This document shows positions 23,599 through 31,205 of a DNA stretch of 64,000 bases, in pieces. The position numbers and the translations under genes are program-made. Source of the stretch: Hyphomicrobiales bacterium (lineage in GTDB: Bacteria; Pseudomonadota; Alphaproteobacteria; Rhizobiales; MH13); contig JAEPOK010000001.1 of NCBI GenBank assembly GCA_017642935.1, positions 806,001-870,000 on the forward strand, read 5' to 3'. The notes under the pieces are model-generated. The model saw only the letters and a list, made by a program, of their open reading frames with translations, searched no databases and had not been told where the DNA came from. Each line of letters begins with the position of its first letter. Within the stretch, counting starts at the first letter, position 1.

Positions 23599-25314
23599 TC
23601 AAATTCCCTGGAGCTCAAGAGTCGCTTCACAGGTTACGCCCTGGTCAAAGGTGCCTAGCCAAACATCCAACCGTCCGCCTTCGGTGCCATTGAAGGCCTC
23701 GATGTTGGGGATCATCAAGCGTGGTTGCAGCTGGCCGTTGGAGTCATCATCAAAATACCAAATCGTTGTCGGCGTGTTGACGAGCAGCGTGGTGTCGCAG
23801 CTTGCGGTCACCGAAAACTGCAGCCAGCCCGTTTCCGTTGACATCTCCGAGAGGAGCAGCGAAATGCTCGGCGCTTCGGAAACATAGCCGCGACCGGTCG
23901 TGTTGGGACAACTGGCGAGTGGCGCGCCGCCCCCAGCGTTGAGGCGATAGGTTGGTCTATTGGTTTGCAGAAAATTGCCGGTGAGCCCAACCGTGCGGGC
24001 AGCTCTGGCATCGAAGTCCGGGCACCCGACCGGCACTGCGCCACTGCCGTTGCCGGCGGCAGCTAGGTCAGCCAGCGCCTGATCGCGCTCCTGTTCGACC
24101 CTCGACACGTCACTGCGTGTTGCATCGAGATCGGTCTGCAGGGCCTCCACCGATTGGGTGAGCTCAGTGATTGTACCGTTTGCGGTATCCAATTGGTTCT
24201 GCAGAGCGCTGGCGTCGTCCGCGCTCATGCCACCAGCGGTTAAGGCGATGTAGGCTCCGGCGGCGACAGCTATGCCGCCACCGCCAGCCAGAACGCCACG
24301 CAGAAACTTGCCGGAACTGTCAGGGGAAGTCGATGACGCAGCTACTGGAGCGCTTGTTGCAAGCTCGGGCGGCAAAGCCCGCGTGACGGCGGCATCGAGC
24401 TTTTCTAGCCAGGTTTTGGCCGATTGTGGCCGCTCTTTCTGGGAAATCGCCAGCGAACGATCGATGAGCGAGAGAAGCACTTGGTTATGGTCGGCAAACC
24501 GACCTGACAGCGCCTCATAAGGATCCGGCTCTGCTGTCGCAACGCTTTGGATGCGCACGTCGGCGGCGGGCGGCGCCTCGCTTGCGATGGCGTGATACAA
24601 GGTTGCCCCGAGCGAATAGAGATCGCTGGCCGGGCTTTGCTCGGCACCCGTCGTGTAGAACTCGCTGGGCGAATATCCATCGGAGACAACGCGAAACGTC
24701 CCCATCTTGCGTGTTTCGGCGCGGATTTGCTGCCGGGCGGCGCCAAAATCGATCAGGATCGGTCGATCAAATCTGTCGATGCGAATATTGGACGGCTTGA
24801 TGTCGCGGTGCAGTAGCCCGCTCTCATGCAGATAGGCGAGGGCATCCAGAATGCTCCGCGCCATTTCTACGACGGCGGCTGGCGTCAAGCTCTCGGCATC
24901 GGAGTTGATGACGGTCTGCAGATCATGGCCGTGGATGAAGTCCATCGCCATGTAGGCGGTGCCGTTTTCTTCAAACAGGGTTTGAACATGCACCACATTG
25001 GGATGGGAAAGGCCGGCGAGGAGCCGCGCTTCGCGCAAAAACAGATTGCGTGCTGTGCTAAATGAGGCCGCAGTCGACTCGCTGGCGGCACTAACCGAGC
25101 GGCTGGACGAGCGCGCCACAAGGCCAAGCGGGAAGCACTCTTTGAGCGCGACATCGCGATCGAGATTGTCCTTGGCTAGATAGGTTATCCCAAAACCGCC
25201 GGCGGCGATGTTGCGAATGATCTTGTATTGTCCGCCATTTAGCTCAGCCCCGACCGGTAACTCGCCCGGCGGGCCATCCGGCAAGGGACGCGTCAGTTGA
25301 TCGTCGTCTGCCAT
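23599..25314 (-). CDS. Transmembrane eukaryote-like Ser/Thr protein kinase
   Basis: The 571-residue protein has a kinase domain at about 28-300: glycine loop AAGGFG (37-42), Lys58 in VALKE, H169RDIKPSN176 and D189FG191, so it should be active. Thr8-Arg and Thr311-Arg motifs flank the domain. A glycine-rich membrane helix lies at about 338-361, then a predicted coiled coil (368-420) and a cysteine-containing periplasmic domain (about 430-571) of unrecognised fold. The gene is convergent with the TSUP gene (18 bases apart) and lies at the edge of the FHA/PP2C cluster, so it is the likely kinase of that circuit, sensing a periplasmic cue. Confidence 0.92.
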   Translation of the reverse strand: MADDDQLTRPLPDGPPGELPVGAELNGGQYKIIRNIAAGGFGITYLAKDNLDRDVALKECFPLGLVARSSSRSVSAASESTAASFSTARNLFLREARLLAGLSHPNVVHVQTLFEENGTAYMAMDFIHGHDLQTVINSDAESLTPAAVVEMARSILDALAYLHESGLLHRDIKPSNIRIDRFDRPILIDFGAARQQIRAETRKMGTFRVVSDGYSPSEFYTTGAEQSPASDLYSLGATLYHAIASEAPPAADVRIQSVATAEPDPYEALSGRFADHNQVLLSLIDRSLAISQKERPQSAKTWLEKLDAAVTRALPPELATSAPVAASSTSPDSSGKFLRGVLAGGGGIAVAAGAYIALTAGGMSADDASALQNQLDTANGTITELTQSVEALQTDLDATRSDVSRVEQERDQALADLAAAGNGSGAVPVGCPDFDARAARTVGLTGNFLQTNRPTYRLNAGGGAPLASCPNTTGRGYVSEAPSISLLLSEMSTETGWLQFSVTASCDTTLLVNTPTTIWYFDDDSNGQLQPRLMIPNIEAFNGTEGGRLDVWLGTFDQGVTCEATLELQGI

Positions 25315-25595
25315 GGAACCCCGATATCATACTCCGCCCCGAAGAATGGGAAGTATGACCAGACATGCGCGTCCTTGTAAATCCAGCCTGCCTCACCAAT
25401 CCGAGAGACATGGTGAGGTTGACCGCCTGAGGGTTGGCGGTGCGCAATCAGGGTTTTGCGCTGCTGACGGTCATCGGGTTTGGCACGCCAGTCGGCGAAG
25501 GACGTCGCGACTCTCTGTGCTTACACGTATAATCAGGCCATTGACTTCAGGGTTTTCCAAGCGCTTAATCGATTAAGCAAAGCGGAGTTGCCATC
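25315..25595. other. Intergenic region between kinase and LacI-type regulator
   Basis: This 281-base spacer separates two divergent genes. The half next to the regulator holds a promoter and operator (given separately). A TATAAT word occurs at 25528-25533 without a convincing -35 element. The half next to the kinase shows no tRNA-like fold or strong hairpin, and presumably carries the kinase promoter, which I could not place. Confidence 0.4.
25541..25578 (+). promoter_or_regulatory. Promoter overlapped by a perfect 16-base LacI-type operator
   Basis: TTGACT (25541-25546) and TTAATC (25565-25570) with an 18-base spacer form a plausible promoter. Overlapping the -10 element is GCTTAATCGATTAAGC (25563-25578), a perfect palindrome with the central CG typical of LacI-family operators. 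Occupancy would block transcription, giving autorepression of the regulator and repression of the coupled importer operon. The palindrome is seen directly; its recognition by the adjacent protein is inferred. Confidence 0.7.
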
Positions 25596-26579
25596 CTGAC
25601 CAGCATCAAGACCATCGCGGAAAGCTTGGGCGTTTCCTCGGCTACCGTATCCAATGCTTTGACGGGCAAAGGACGGGTATCTGCCGATATGGCCGAACGG
25701 GTGCGCCGACGTGCCGATGAGGTTGGGTTTCGCCCCAGCCTCGCGGCTCGCGCGCTGAAAACTGGGCGCAGTGGCATTCTTGGCTTTGTCATGCCGGACC
25801 TTGCCAATCCACTTTTTCCCAAACTTGCGCAGAGCGTTGAGGTCGCAGCCACAGAGGCTGGTTATGGCGTCTTGATCGCGGATTCGCGCGGCGATGCCGT
25901 TGAACAATCGGCGGCGATTGAGCGCTTGCGCCAGCGCGGCGTCGATGGGCTGGTGATCGTGCCGCATCGTGGCACGCGCCCGAAAATTCAATCGCTTCCG
26001 GCTGCGGTCATCCATACCCCATCTGATCCACTGAACACGGTCTCCTCCGATCATGCCGAAGGCGGCCGGCTGGCTGCGAGGGCTTTGCTTGGCCTTGGCC
26101 ACCGATCCATCCTGATCATCGGTGGGGACCCGGCCTCAGAGGTGCAGCGCGACAGGATCGATGGGATGGTCAGCGTTCTCAACGGCAAAGTGCATCACCA
26201 GACGGCATGGACCACCGACGGCTTTCCACCGATTGCCGCGCATTGGCAGGCTGGTGTGTCTGCCGTGCTTACAACCTCCGATCTGATCGCGCTGCGTGTT
26301 TTGGGCGATGCCTATCAGGCCGACATCAAGGTGCCGCGCGATCTGAGCATCATTGGTTTTGATGATCTGCCGCTTTCCACAGCGGTACGGCCAACACTTT
26401 CTACTGTGTCGCAAGATGTTGGCCAGATCGCCGAAACGGCCGTTGCTTACTTGGATGCCGCGATCACCAAGGATCAACCAAGCCCTGACGAAATTGACCA
26501 ATCCGTCATTCCAATGACCCTCACGCTTCGCGGCTCAACGGCCGCCGCACCCCATCATCAAACTGGAGAACCGTCATGA
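25596..26579 (+). CDS. LacI family transcriptional regulator (probable CTG start)
   Basis: The helix-turn-helix TSIKTIAESLGVSSATVSNAL is the standard LacI N-terminus, followed by the hinge helix (SLAARALKTGRSGILGFVMPD) and a periplasmic-binding-like effector domain through SIIGFDDLPLSTAVRPTLSTV. No ATG, GTG or TTG precedes the conserved N-terminus after the in-frame stop at 25566. CTG 25596 has GGAG eight bases upstream and gives a 327-residue protein. The first TTG, 25626, would delete half the recognition motif. The gene overlaps the following binding-protein gene by four bases (ATGA), so it is part of the operon it regulates. Confidence 0.88.
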   Translation: MTSIKTIAESLGVSSATVSNALTGKGRVSADMAERVRRRADEVGFRPSLAARALKTGRSGILGFVMPDLANPLFPKLAQSVEVAATEAGYGVLIADSRGDAVEQSAAIERLRQRGVDGLVIVPHRGTRPKIQSLPAAVIHTPSDPLNTVSSDHAEGGRLAARALLGLGHRSILIIGGDPASEVQRDRIDGMVSVLNGKVHHQTAWTTDGFPPIAAHWQAGVSAVLTTSDLIALRVLGDAYQADIKVPRDLSIIGFDDLPLSTAVRPTLSTVSQDVGQIAETAVAYLDAAITKDQPSPDEIDQSVIPMTLTLRGSTAAAPHHQTGEPS

Positions 26580-27607
26580 AACATCTATTCCTCACCGCCG
26601 GTGCAGTTGCGCTGGGCCTTTCGGCTGGCCTTTCAGGAGCGCAGGCCCAGGACCGGACCTTGACCATCTCGGTCTATTCCTTTGCGCAGGACGCCTACAA
26701 AGAAGCGCTCTACGATCCCTTTGAAGAAATCTGCGATTGCGAACTGGTCATCGAAACCGGCAACAGCGTCGAACGCATGGCTAAGATCGAAGCTAATGCC
26801 GCCGACCCGGTGATCGATATGGCGGTGATCTCCTCACATGATGCTCTGGCACTTGCTGAGCAAGGCTTGCTGGCGGAAATCGATACCGCTGCGCTTTCCA
26901 ATCACGACCTTCTCTATCCATCAGCGCAGGACCCGCTCGGCAATGGGATGGCCGTTGGCTACACATTCTACGCCAGCTCGATCGTTTACCGGTCCGACCT
27001 TGTGACCATCGATAGCTGGGCCGATTTGCTTTCGCCTGAGTTGGCTGGCCAGGTAGCGTTGCCCAACATCACGGGCACCCAGGGTCCGCTGACCTTGATG
27101 ATGCTGAACGCCGCGCTTGATCAGGACGCCGAAGATTTTTCCGCAACAATCGACTCCATCGGCGCAAGCGCCGACGACATCGTCACCTTCTACTCGCGCT
27201 CCTCTGAGCTCGCGCAGTTGATGCTGCAGGAAGAAGTCATTGCGGCCCCTGTTGGTCGCTTTGCCTGGAGCCGTTTCCAAGACACACCGTTTCCGTTTGC
27301 TTGGGCTGAGCCAGCTGAAGGGCAGGCCGGTGGCATGAACGTGATGATCATGACCAAGGACAATGGCAATGAAGAATTGGCCCTTGAGTTCATGGACTAT
27401 TGGCTTTCAACGGAAGTCCAGACACGCATCGCCAATGCGCGCATCGACAACCCGGCCAACAGCGAAGTGGAAGTGAGCGAGGAGGTTGCCGAAGCGCTGA
27501 CCTATGGTGCTGATCTCATCAACTCGCTGACCATTCTGCCGCCTGAAGACATCATCGCCAATCGCGATGCCTGGGTGGATCAGTGGAACCGCTCAGTCAT
27601 TCAATAG
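26576..27607 (+). CDS. ABC transporter solute-binding protein, polyamine (PotD)-like
   Basis: The 343-residue protein has a clear signal peptide (MKHLF start, cleavage near AQAQ at 25). The mature domain begins LTISVYSFAQDAYKEALYDPFEE, then CDCELVIETGNSVERMAKIEAN and VIDMAVISSHDALALAEQGLL, the arrangement of spermidine/putrescine-type receptors. Its gene starts inside the stop of the LacI gene. Downstream nucleoside hydrolase and adenine deaminase genes suggest the ligand is a purine nucleoside or derivative rather than a polyamine. Confidence 0.87.
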   Translation: MKHLFLTAGAVALGLSAGLSGAQAQDRTLTISVYSFAQDAYKEALYDPFEEICDCELVIETGNSVERMAKIEANAADPVIDMAVISSHDALALAEQGLLAEIDTAALSNHDLLYPSAQDPLGNGMAVGYTFYASSIVYRSDLVTIDSWADLLSPELAGQVALPNITGTQGPLTLMMLNAALDQDAEDFSATIDSIGASADDIVTFYSRSSELAQLMLQEEVIAAPVGRFAWSRFQDTPFPFAWAEPAEGQAGGMNVMIMTKDNGNEELALEFMDYWLSTEVQTRIANARIDNPANSEVEVSEEVAEALTYGADLINSLTILPPEDIIANRDAWVDQWNRSVIQ

Positions 27608-27676
27608 AGATCGATGACGTTTGGTGGCGGGTGCACGCGCCCGCCACCGTTTGATGAGCACTGAGGCAGGGGCCGC

Positions 27677-28498
27677 ATGTTTCAAAACCGTCGGGAAGGC
27701 TTGGCGCTGGCGCTGCCGGCGGCGATGTTCACGCTGCTGGTGTTCCTTGTGCCTGTGGCGATCTTTCTGTCAGTGGCCTTTCGCTTTGACGGCGGCTGGT
27801 CGCTTCAGGGCTATGTTCAGTTCTTTTCCGAGCCGCTCAACCAATCGGTTTTCTTCCGCACGCTGAAGCTTGGGTTTTTGGTTGCCGCGACCTCAGCGGT
27901 GATCGGCTACGCGGCAGCCTTTTGTATCGTCAATTTGGACGGCAAAGCGCGTGGCCAAATCTTCGGACTTGTCGTCTTGCCGCTGATGATTTCACCCGTG
28001 GCGCGAACCTATGCCTGGATAGTGATCTTGGGCCGGACCGGCATCGTCAACGACACAATTGTTGGCCTTGGCCTGTCGGAAACGCCGATCCGGCTCCTGT
28101 TCACCGAGACGGCCGTCTTTTTGGGGCTTTTGCAGCTCTTTCTGCCATTGATGATCATTTCATTGGTCAGCGCCATGGAAAATCTTCCCAAAGATGTGAT
28201 CCCCGCTGCTCGCGTTCTTGGTGCGAGCTGGTTTCAAGTGTTCACGCGGATCATTTTGCCGCTGACCAAGGAGGGGCTCGTGATGGGGGGAACACTGGTC
28301 TTCACCGGGTCGCTGACGGCCTATATCACGCCGGCTATCCTAGGCGGCTCCAAGGTTCTGATGCTGGAAACGCTGCTCTATCAAAAGGTCAATGTCTCCA
28401 ACGATTTCGTCAGTGCCAGTGTGATCGCCATGATCCTCATCGTGATGAGTTTCTCAGCCAACTTGCTGCTGAAACGCATTGCGACGGCGCGGCGCTAG
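27677..28498 (+). CDS. ABC transporter permease, PotB-like
   Basis: The 273-residue inner-membrane protein has six hydrophobic segments, including LALALPAAMFTLLVFLVPVAIFLSVAF at the N-terminus. The coupling loop reads DVIPAARVLGASWFQVFTRIILPLTKEG, the EAA-type motif that contacts the ATPase. It pairs with the next permease (14-base gap) to form the channel. ATG 27677 is the first suitable start; the 69-base spacer before it contains a short GC-rich dyad around 27627-27648. Confidence 0.92.
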   Translation: MFQNRREGLALALPAAMFTLLVFLVPVAIFLSVAFRFDGGWSLQGYVQFFSEPLNQSVFFRTLKLGFLVAATSAVIGYAAAFCIVNLDGKARGQIFGLVVLPLMISPVARTYAWIVILGRTGIVNDTIVGLGLSETPIRLLFTETAVFLGLLQLFLPLMIISLVSAMENLPKDVIPAARVLGASWFQVFTRIILPLTKEGLVMGGTLVFTGSLTAYITPAILGGSKVLMLETLLYQKVNVSNDFVSASVIAMILIVMSFSANLLLKRIATARR

Positions 28499-28511
28499 GA
28501 GGAGACCCAGC

Positions 28512-29291
28512 ATGACCACCCGATGGCCAACATGGATCATTCTCGGCCTAACACTGACTTTTCTGATCGGGCCGTTCCTGATCATCATCTTTGCCGGGCT
28601 GTCGGCGGGCAACTCGCTGGCGTTTCCGCCGCAGGGTCTGTCACTCAAATGGTACCTCAAGGTTTTCACCATTGAGAGCTTCCACGCCAGCTTTGCGCTT
28701 TCGATGTTTTTGGCCGTATTCGGAACCCTGGCCGCCTTGATTATCGGCATCCCGGCCGCCTATGCGCTCAACCGCTATGACATCCCAGGTGCGGAAACCA
28801 TCAAGCTGGCGGTCGCTGCGCCGATCATCGTTCCGGGCATCATCGTCGGCCTTGCGCTGCTGCGGTATCTGGTGGTGCCGCTCGATGTGACGATCACCAT
28901 GGCGCTGTTCGTCGCGCACACGGCGCTGGTGCTTCCCTATGCGGTGCGCGTGGTCTCCTCCAGTTTGCAGAATTTGCGCGTCGACATGGAAGAGGCAGCG
29001 ATCCTGCTCGGCTGTTCGCGGTTGCAGGCTTTCATGAAAGTGGTGCTGCCCAACATTCAAGGCGGCGTGTTGGCGGCGTTTATCTTGGGGTTCGTGACGA
29101 GCTTCAACGAAGTGCCTGTTTCACTGTTCCTGTCCGGTCCGGGCGTGCGCACCATGCCGATCGACATGCTGTCCTACATGGAGATCACCTACGATCCGTC
29201 CGTGGCAGCCTTGTCAGCGTTGCTCGCTTTTCTCTGCGTGGCGATTGTTTTTACCGCCGAGCGCTTTCTAGGTTTCTCCCGCTATGTCTGA
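28512..29291 (+). CDS. ABC transporter permease, PotC-like
   Basis: The 259-residue protein starts at ATG 28512, preceded by the strong site AGGAGGAGACC; the frame is open further upstream without a ribosome-binding site. It has six membrane segments and the coupling loop MEEAAILLGCSRLQAFMKVVLPNIQGG. It is the second membrane subunit, and its last codons overlap the ATPase start (29284) by eight bases. Confidence 0.92.
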   Translation: MTTRWPTWIILGLTLTFLIGPFLIIIFAGLSAGNSLAFPPQGLSLKWYLKVFTIESFHASFALSMFLAVFGTLAALIIGIPAAYALNRYDIPGAETIKLAVAAPIIVPGIIVGLALLRYLVVPLDVTITMALFVAHTALVLPYAVRVVSSSLQNLRVDMEEAAILLGCSRLQAFMKVVLPNIQGGVLAAFILGFVTSFNEVPVSLFLSGPGVRTMPIDMLSYMEITYDPSVAALSALLAFLCVAIVFTAERFLGFSRYV

Positions 29292-30315
29292 TCCTAAAAT
29301 GCCTGATGCCTTTGTTTCCCTGCAAAACCTCACGCTTGCCTATGGCGAAACCATCGCCGTGCCTGATCTCAATCTTGACATCCGCAAGGGCGAGCTGATT
29401 GCTCTTCTTGGCCCATCAGGCTGCGGCAAGACGACGACGATGCGGGCGATCGCCGGTTTGATGCCGGCCAAGACCGGGTCGATCCTGATCGATGGCCAGG
29501 ACATGACACGGGTCGCCGCCAATAAGCGTGGCATCGGCCTGGTGTTCCAGTCCTACGCTTTGTTCCCGCACCTGTCGGCGTTCGAAAACGCAGCCTTTGG
29601 ATTGCGCCTGCAACGGCGATCCGAAGCCGAGATCAAAGACCGCACCCAAGCAGCGCTTGAGCGCGTGGGTCTCACTCATCTGGCCACGCGCAAACCGGCA
29701 GAAATGTCCGGTGGCCAACAACAACGGCTTGCCCTTGCGCGCTCTCTGGTCATGGAACCCAAGGTGCTGTTGCTCGATGAGCCACTGTCCAATCTGGACG
29801 CGCGGCTGCGGCTGGAAATGCGCACCGAACTACAACGCCTGCAAAAAGAAACCGGCATCACCATGGTTTTTGTCACTCATGATCAGAGCGAAGCCTTAGC
29901 ATTGGCGGACCGGGTGGTGTTGATGCGCGATGGCCTGATCGAGCAGATCGGCTCACCGGATGATCTTTACAACAAGCCGGTGACCGCCTTTGCAGCTGAC
30001 TTTATGGGGTTTGAGAACATTTTCGCGATGGATGATTCTACGCTTTCCAGCTCCACCGGTGCTCTGCCGGTGAACTATCAAGCCGATGCCCCTTATCTTG
30101 GCTGGCGTCCTGGCGCAGTCCAGCTTGGAAAGGGCAATCATGAAGCGCGTGTGCGCAGCGTCGCATTTGCTGGAGAGCATCGCGAATATGTTCTTGATAC
30201 GCCGATAGGACCGGTTCGCGCCGATGTTGATGTGACGGCGCCGGCATTCGCGGTCGACGAGACCGTGATGTTCGACCTGCCGCGGGAATCCGCACACAGC
30301 CTGAAGGCGTCCTGA
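29284..30315 (+). CDS. ABC transporter ATP-binding protein, PotA-like
   Basis: The 343-residue ATPase has Walker A GPSGCGKTT at 43-51, Q-loop LVFQSYALFPHL, signature MSGGQQQR, Walker B LLLDEPLSNLD and switch VFVTHDQSEA. A TOBE-type C-terminal domain follows from about residue 240. It powers the PotB/C-like permease pair. Its stop shares one base with the ATG of the nucleoside hydrolase gene (TGATG), tying transport to nucleoside breakdown. Confidence 0.94.
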   Translation: MSDPKMPDAFVSLQNLTLAYGETIAVPDLNLDIRKGELIALLGPSGCGKTTTMRAIAGLMPAKTGSILIDGQDMTRVAANKRGIGLVFQSYALFPHLSAFENAAFGLRLQRRSEAEIKDRTQAALERVGLTHLATRKPAEMSGGQQQRLALARSLVMEPKVLLLDEPLSNLDARLRLEMRTELQRLQKETGITMVFVTHDQSEALALADRVVLMRDGLIEQIGSPDDLYNKPVTAFAADFMGFENIFAMDDSTLSSSTGALPVNYQADAPYLGWRPGAVQLGKGNHEARVRSVAFAGEHREYVLDTPIGPVRADVDVTAPAFAVDETVMFDLPRESAHSLKAS

Positions 30316-31205
30316 TGGGTGTTTGGGTCGATACAGATTTCGGTTTTGACGATCTATGGGCGCTCTTGCTGCTGCGCAGCTATGATATCGCAATTGACGG
30401 CGTGTCACTGGTTGCCGGCAACTCAACGCTTGAAAATGTCACCCGCAACGCGCTGGGCTCACGGCTTGCCTTTGATCTGGAATGGCCGTTTTACAGTGGC
30501 GCGGCGTCACCGCTGAAACGTCCCTTGCAGACCGCAGAACGCGTGCTGGGCCCGCGCGGCATGCAGACGCGCGGCGAGCATTTGCCCGAACCTCCTCAAG
30601 AGGTGTTGCCTCCAGGGGAGTCCGCTATGCTTGGCTGGCTGACCGCGAATGATGGACCTCGCGAGGTGCTTGCCTTGGGACCGCTGACGAACCTCGCGCA
30701 TCTTGCTATCAATGCGCCGGATGCCTTTGCCCGAATAGACCGCCTAGTCTGGATGGGGGGCTCATCGGGGCAGGGCAATCAGACGCCATATGCGGAATTC
30801 AATGCCCACGCCGACGCCGATGCCGTTGACGTTGTGGCAAAGACCGGAGTGCGGCTGGCGATTGTCGATCTGGTTGCTTGCCATAAGGCAACCTATGGCG
30901 AGAAAGACATCCCAACCGGCATGCGGGCGCCGCTAGGCGATCTGATGGGCGGCTACATGGACATCGGCATCAGGCGAGGGCGCGACTGGATGCCGATCTA
31001 TGATCCGCTGGCTGCTTTGGCCTTCGCCCATCCGAACGTCCTGACCTTTGAACCTCAGGCTCTGTCGGTCGATACGAGCTCGGCAGAAACCTATGGTCAA
31101 ACCAGCTTCGAGCCACCTGACGAAAGCCACATTAGCCTGGCAACCGGCGTTGCCTCCGAGGCCGCATCGCTGTGCGTGGATGCCTTGGCGACGGTCACCG
31201 CATGA
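30315..31205 (+). CDS. Inosine-uridine-preferring type nucleoside hydrolase
   Basis: The 296-residue protein begins VDTDFGFDDLWAL, the DTDxGxDD calcium- and ribose-binding motif (Asp6 to Asp13), and has AEFNAHADADAVDVV corresponding to the family EFN segment. It should split N-ribosyl bonds of nucleosides into base and ribose. The position usually reading H-D-P-L-A is Y229-D-P-L-A here, replacing a histidine used for leaving-group activation in some members, so base preference may differ. The gene overlaps both neighbours by one to four bases. Confidence 0.9.
   Translation: MGVWVDTDFGFDDLWALLLLRSYDIAIDGVSLVAGNSTLENVTRNALGSRLAFDLEWPFYSGAASPLKRPLQTAERVLGPRGMQTRGEHLPEPPQEVLPPGESAMLGWLTANDGPREVLALGPLTNLAHLAINAPDAFARIDRLVWMGGSSGQGNQTPYAEFNAHADADAVDVVAKTGVRLAIVDLVACHKATYGEKDIPTGMRAPLGDLMGGYMDIGIRRGRDWMPIYDPLAALAFAHPNVLTFEPQALSVDTSSAETYGQTSFEPPDESHISLATGVASEAASLCVDALATVTA

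Noticed and set aside
17462-25314. Type VI secretion accessory locus (PpkA/PppA/Fha)
   Set aside because: No Tss core genes such as tssB, tssC, clpV or vgrG lie in the window, and the FHA fusions differ from the T6SS Fha protein.
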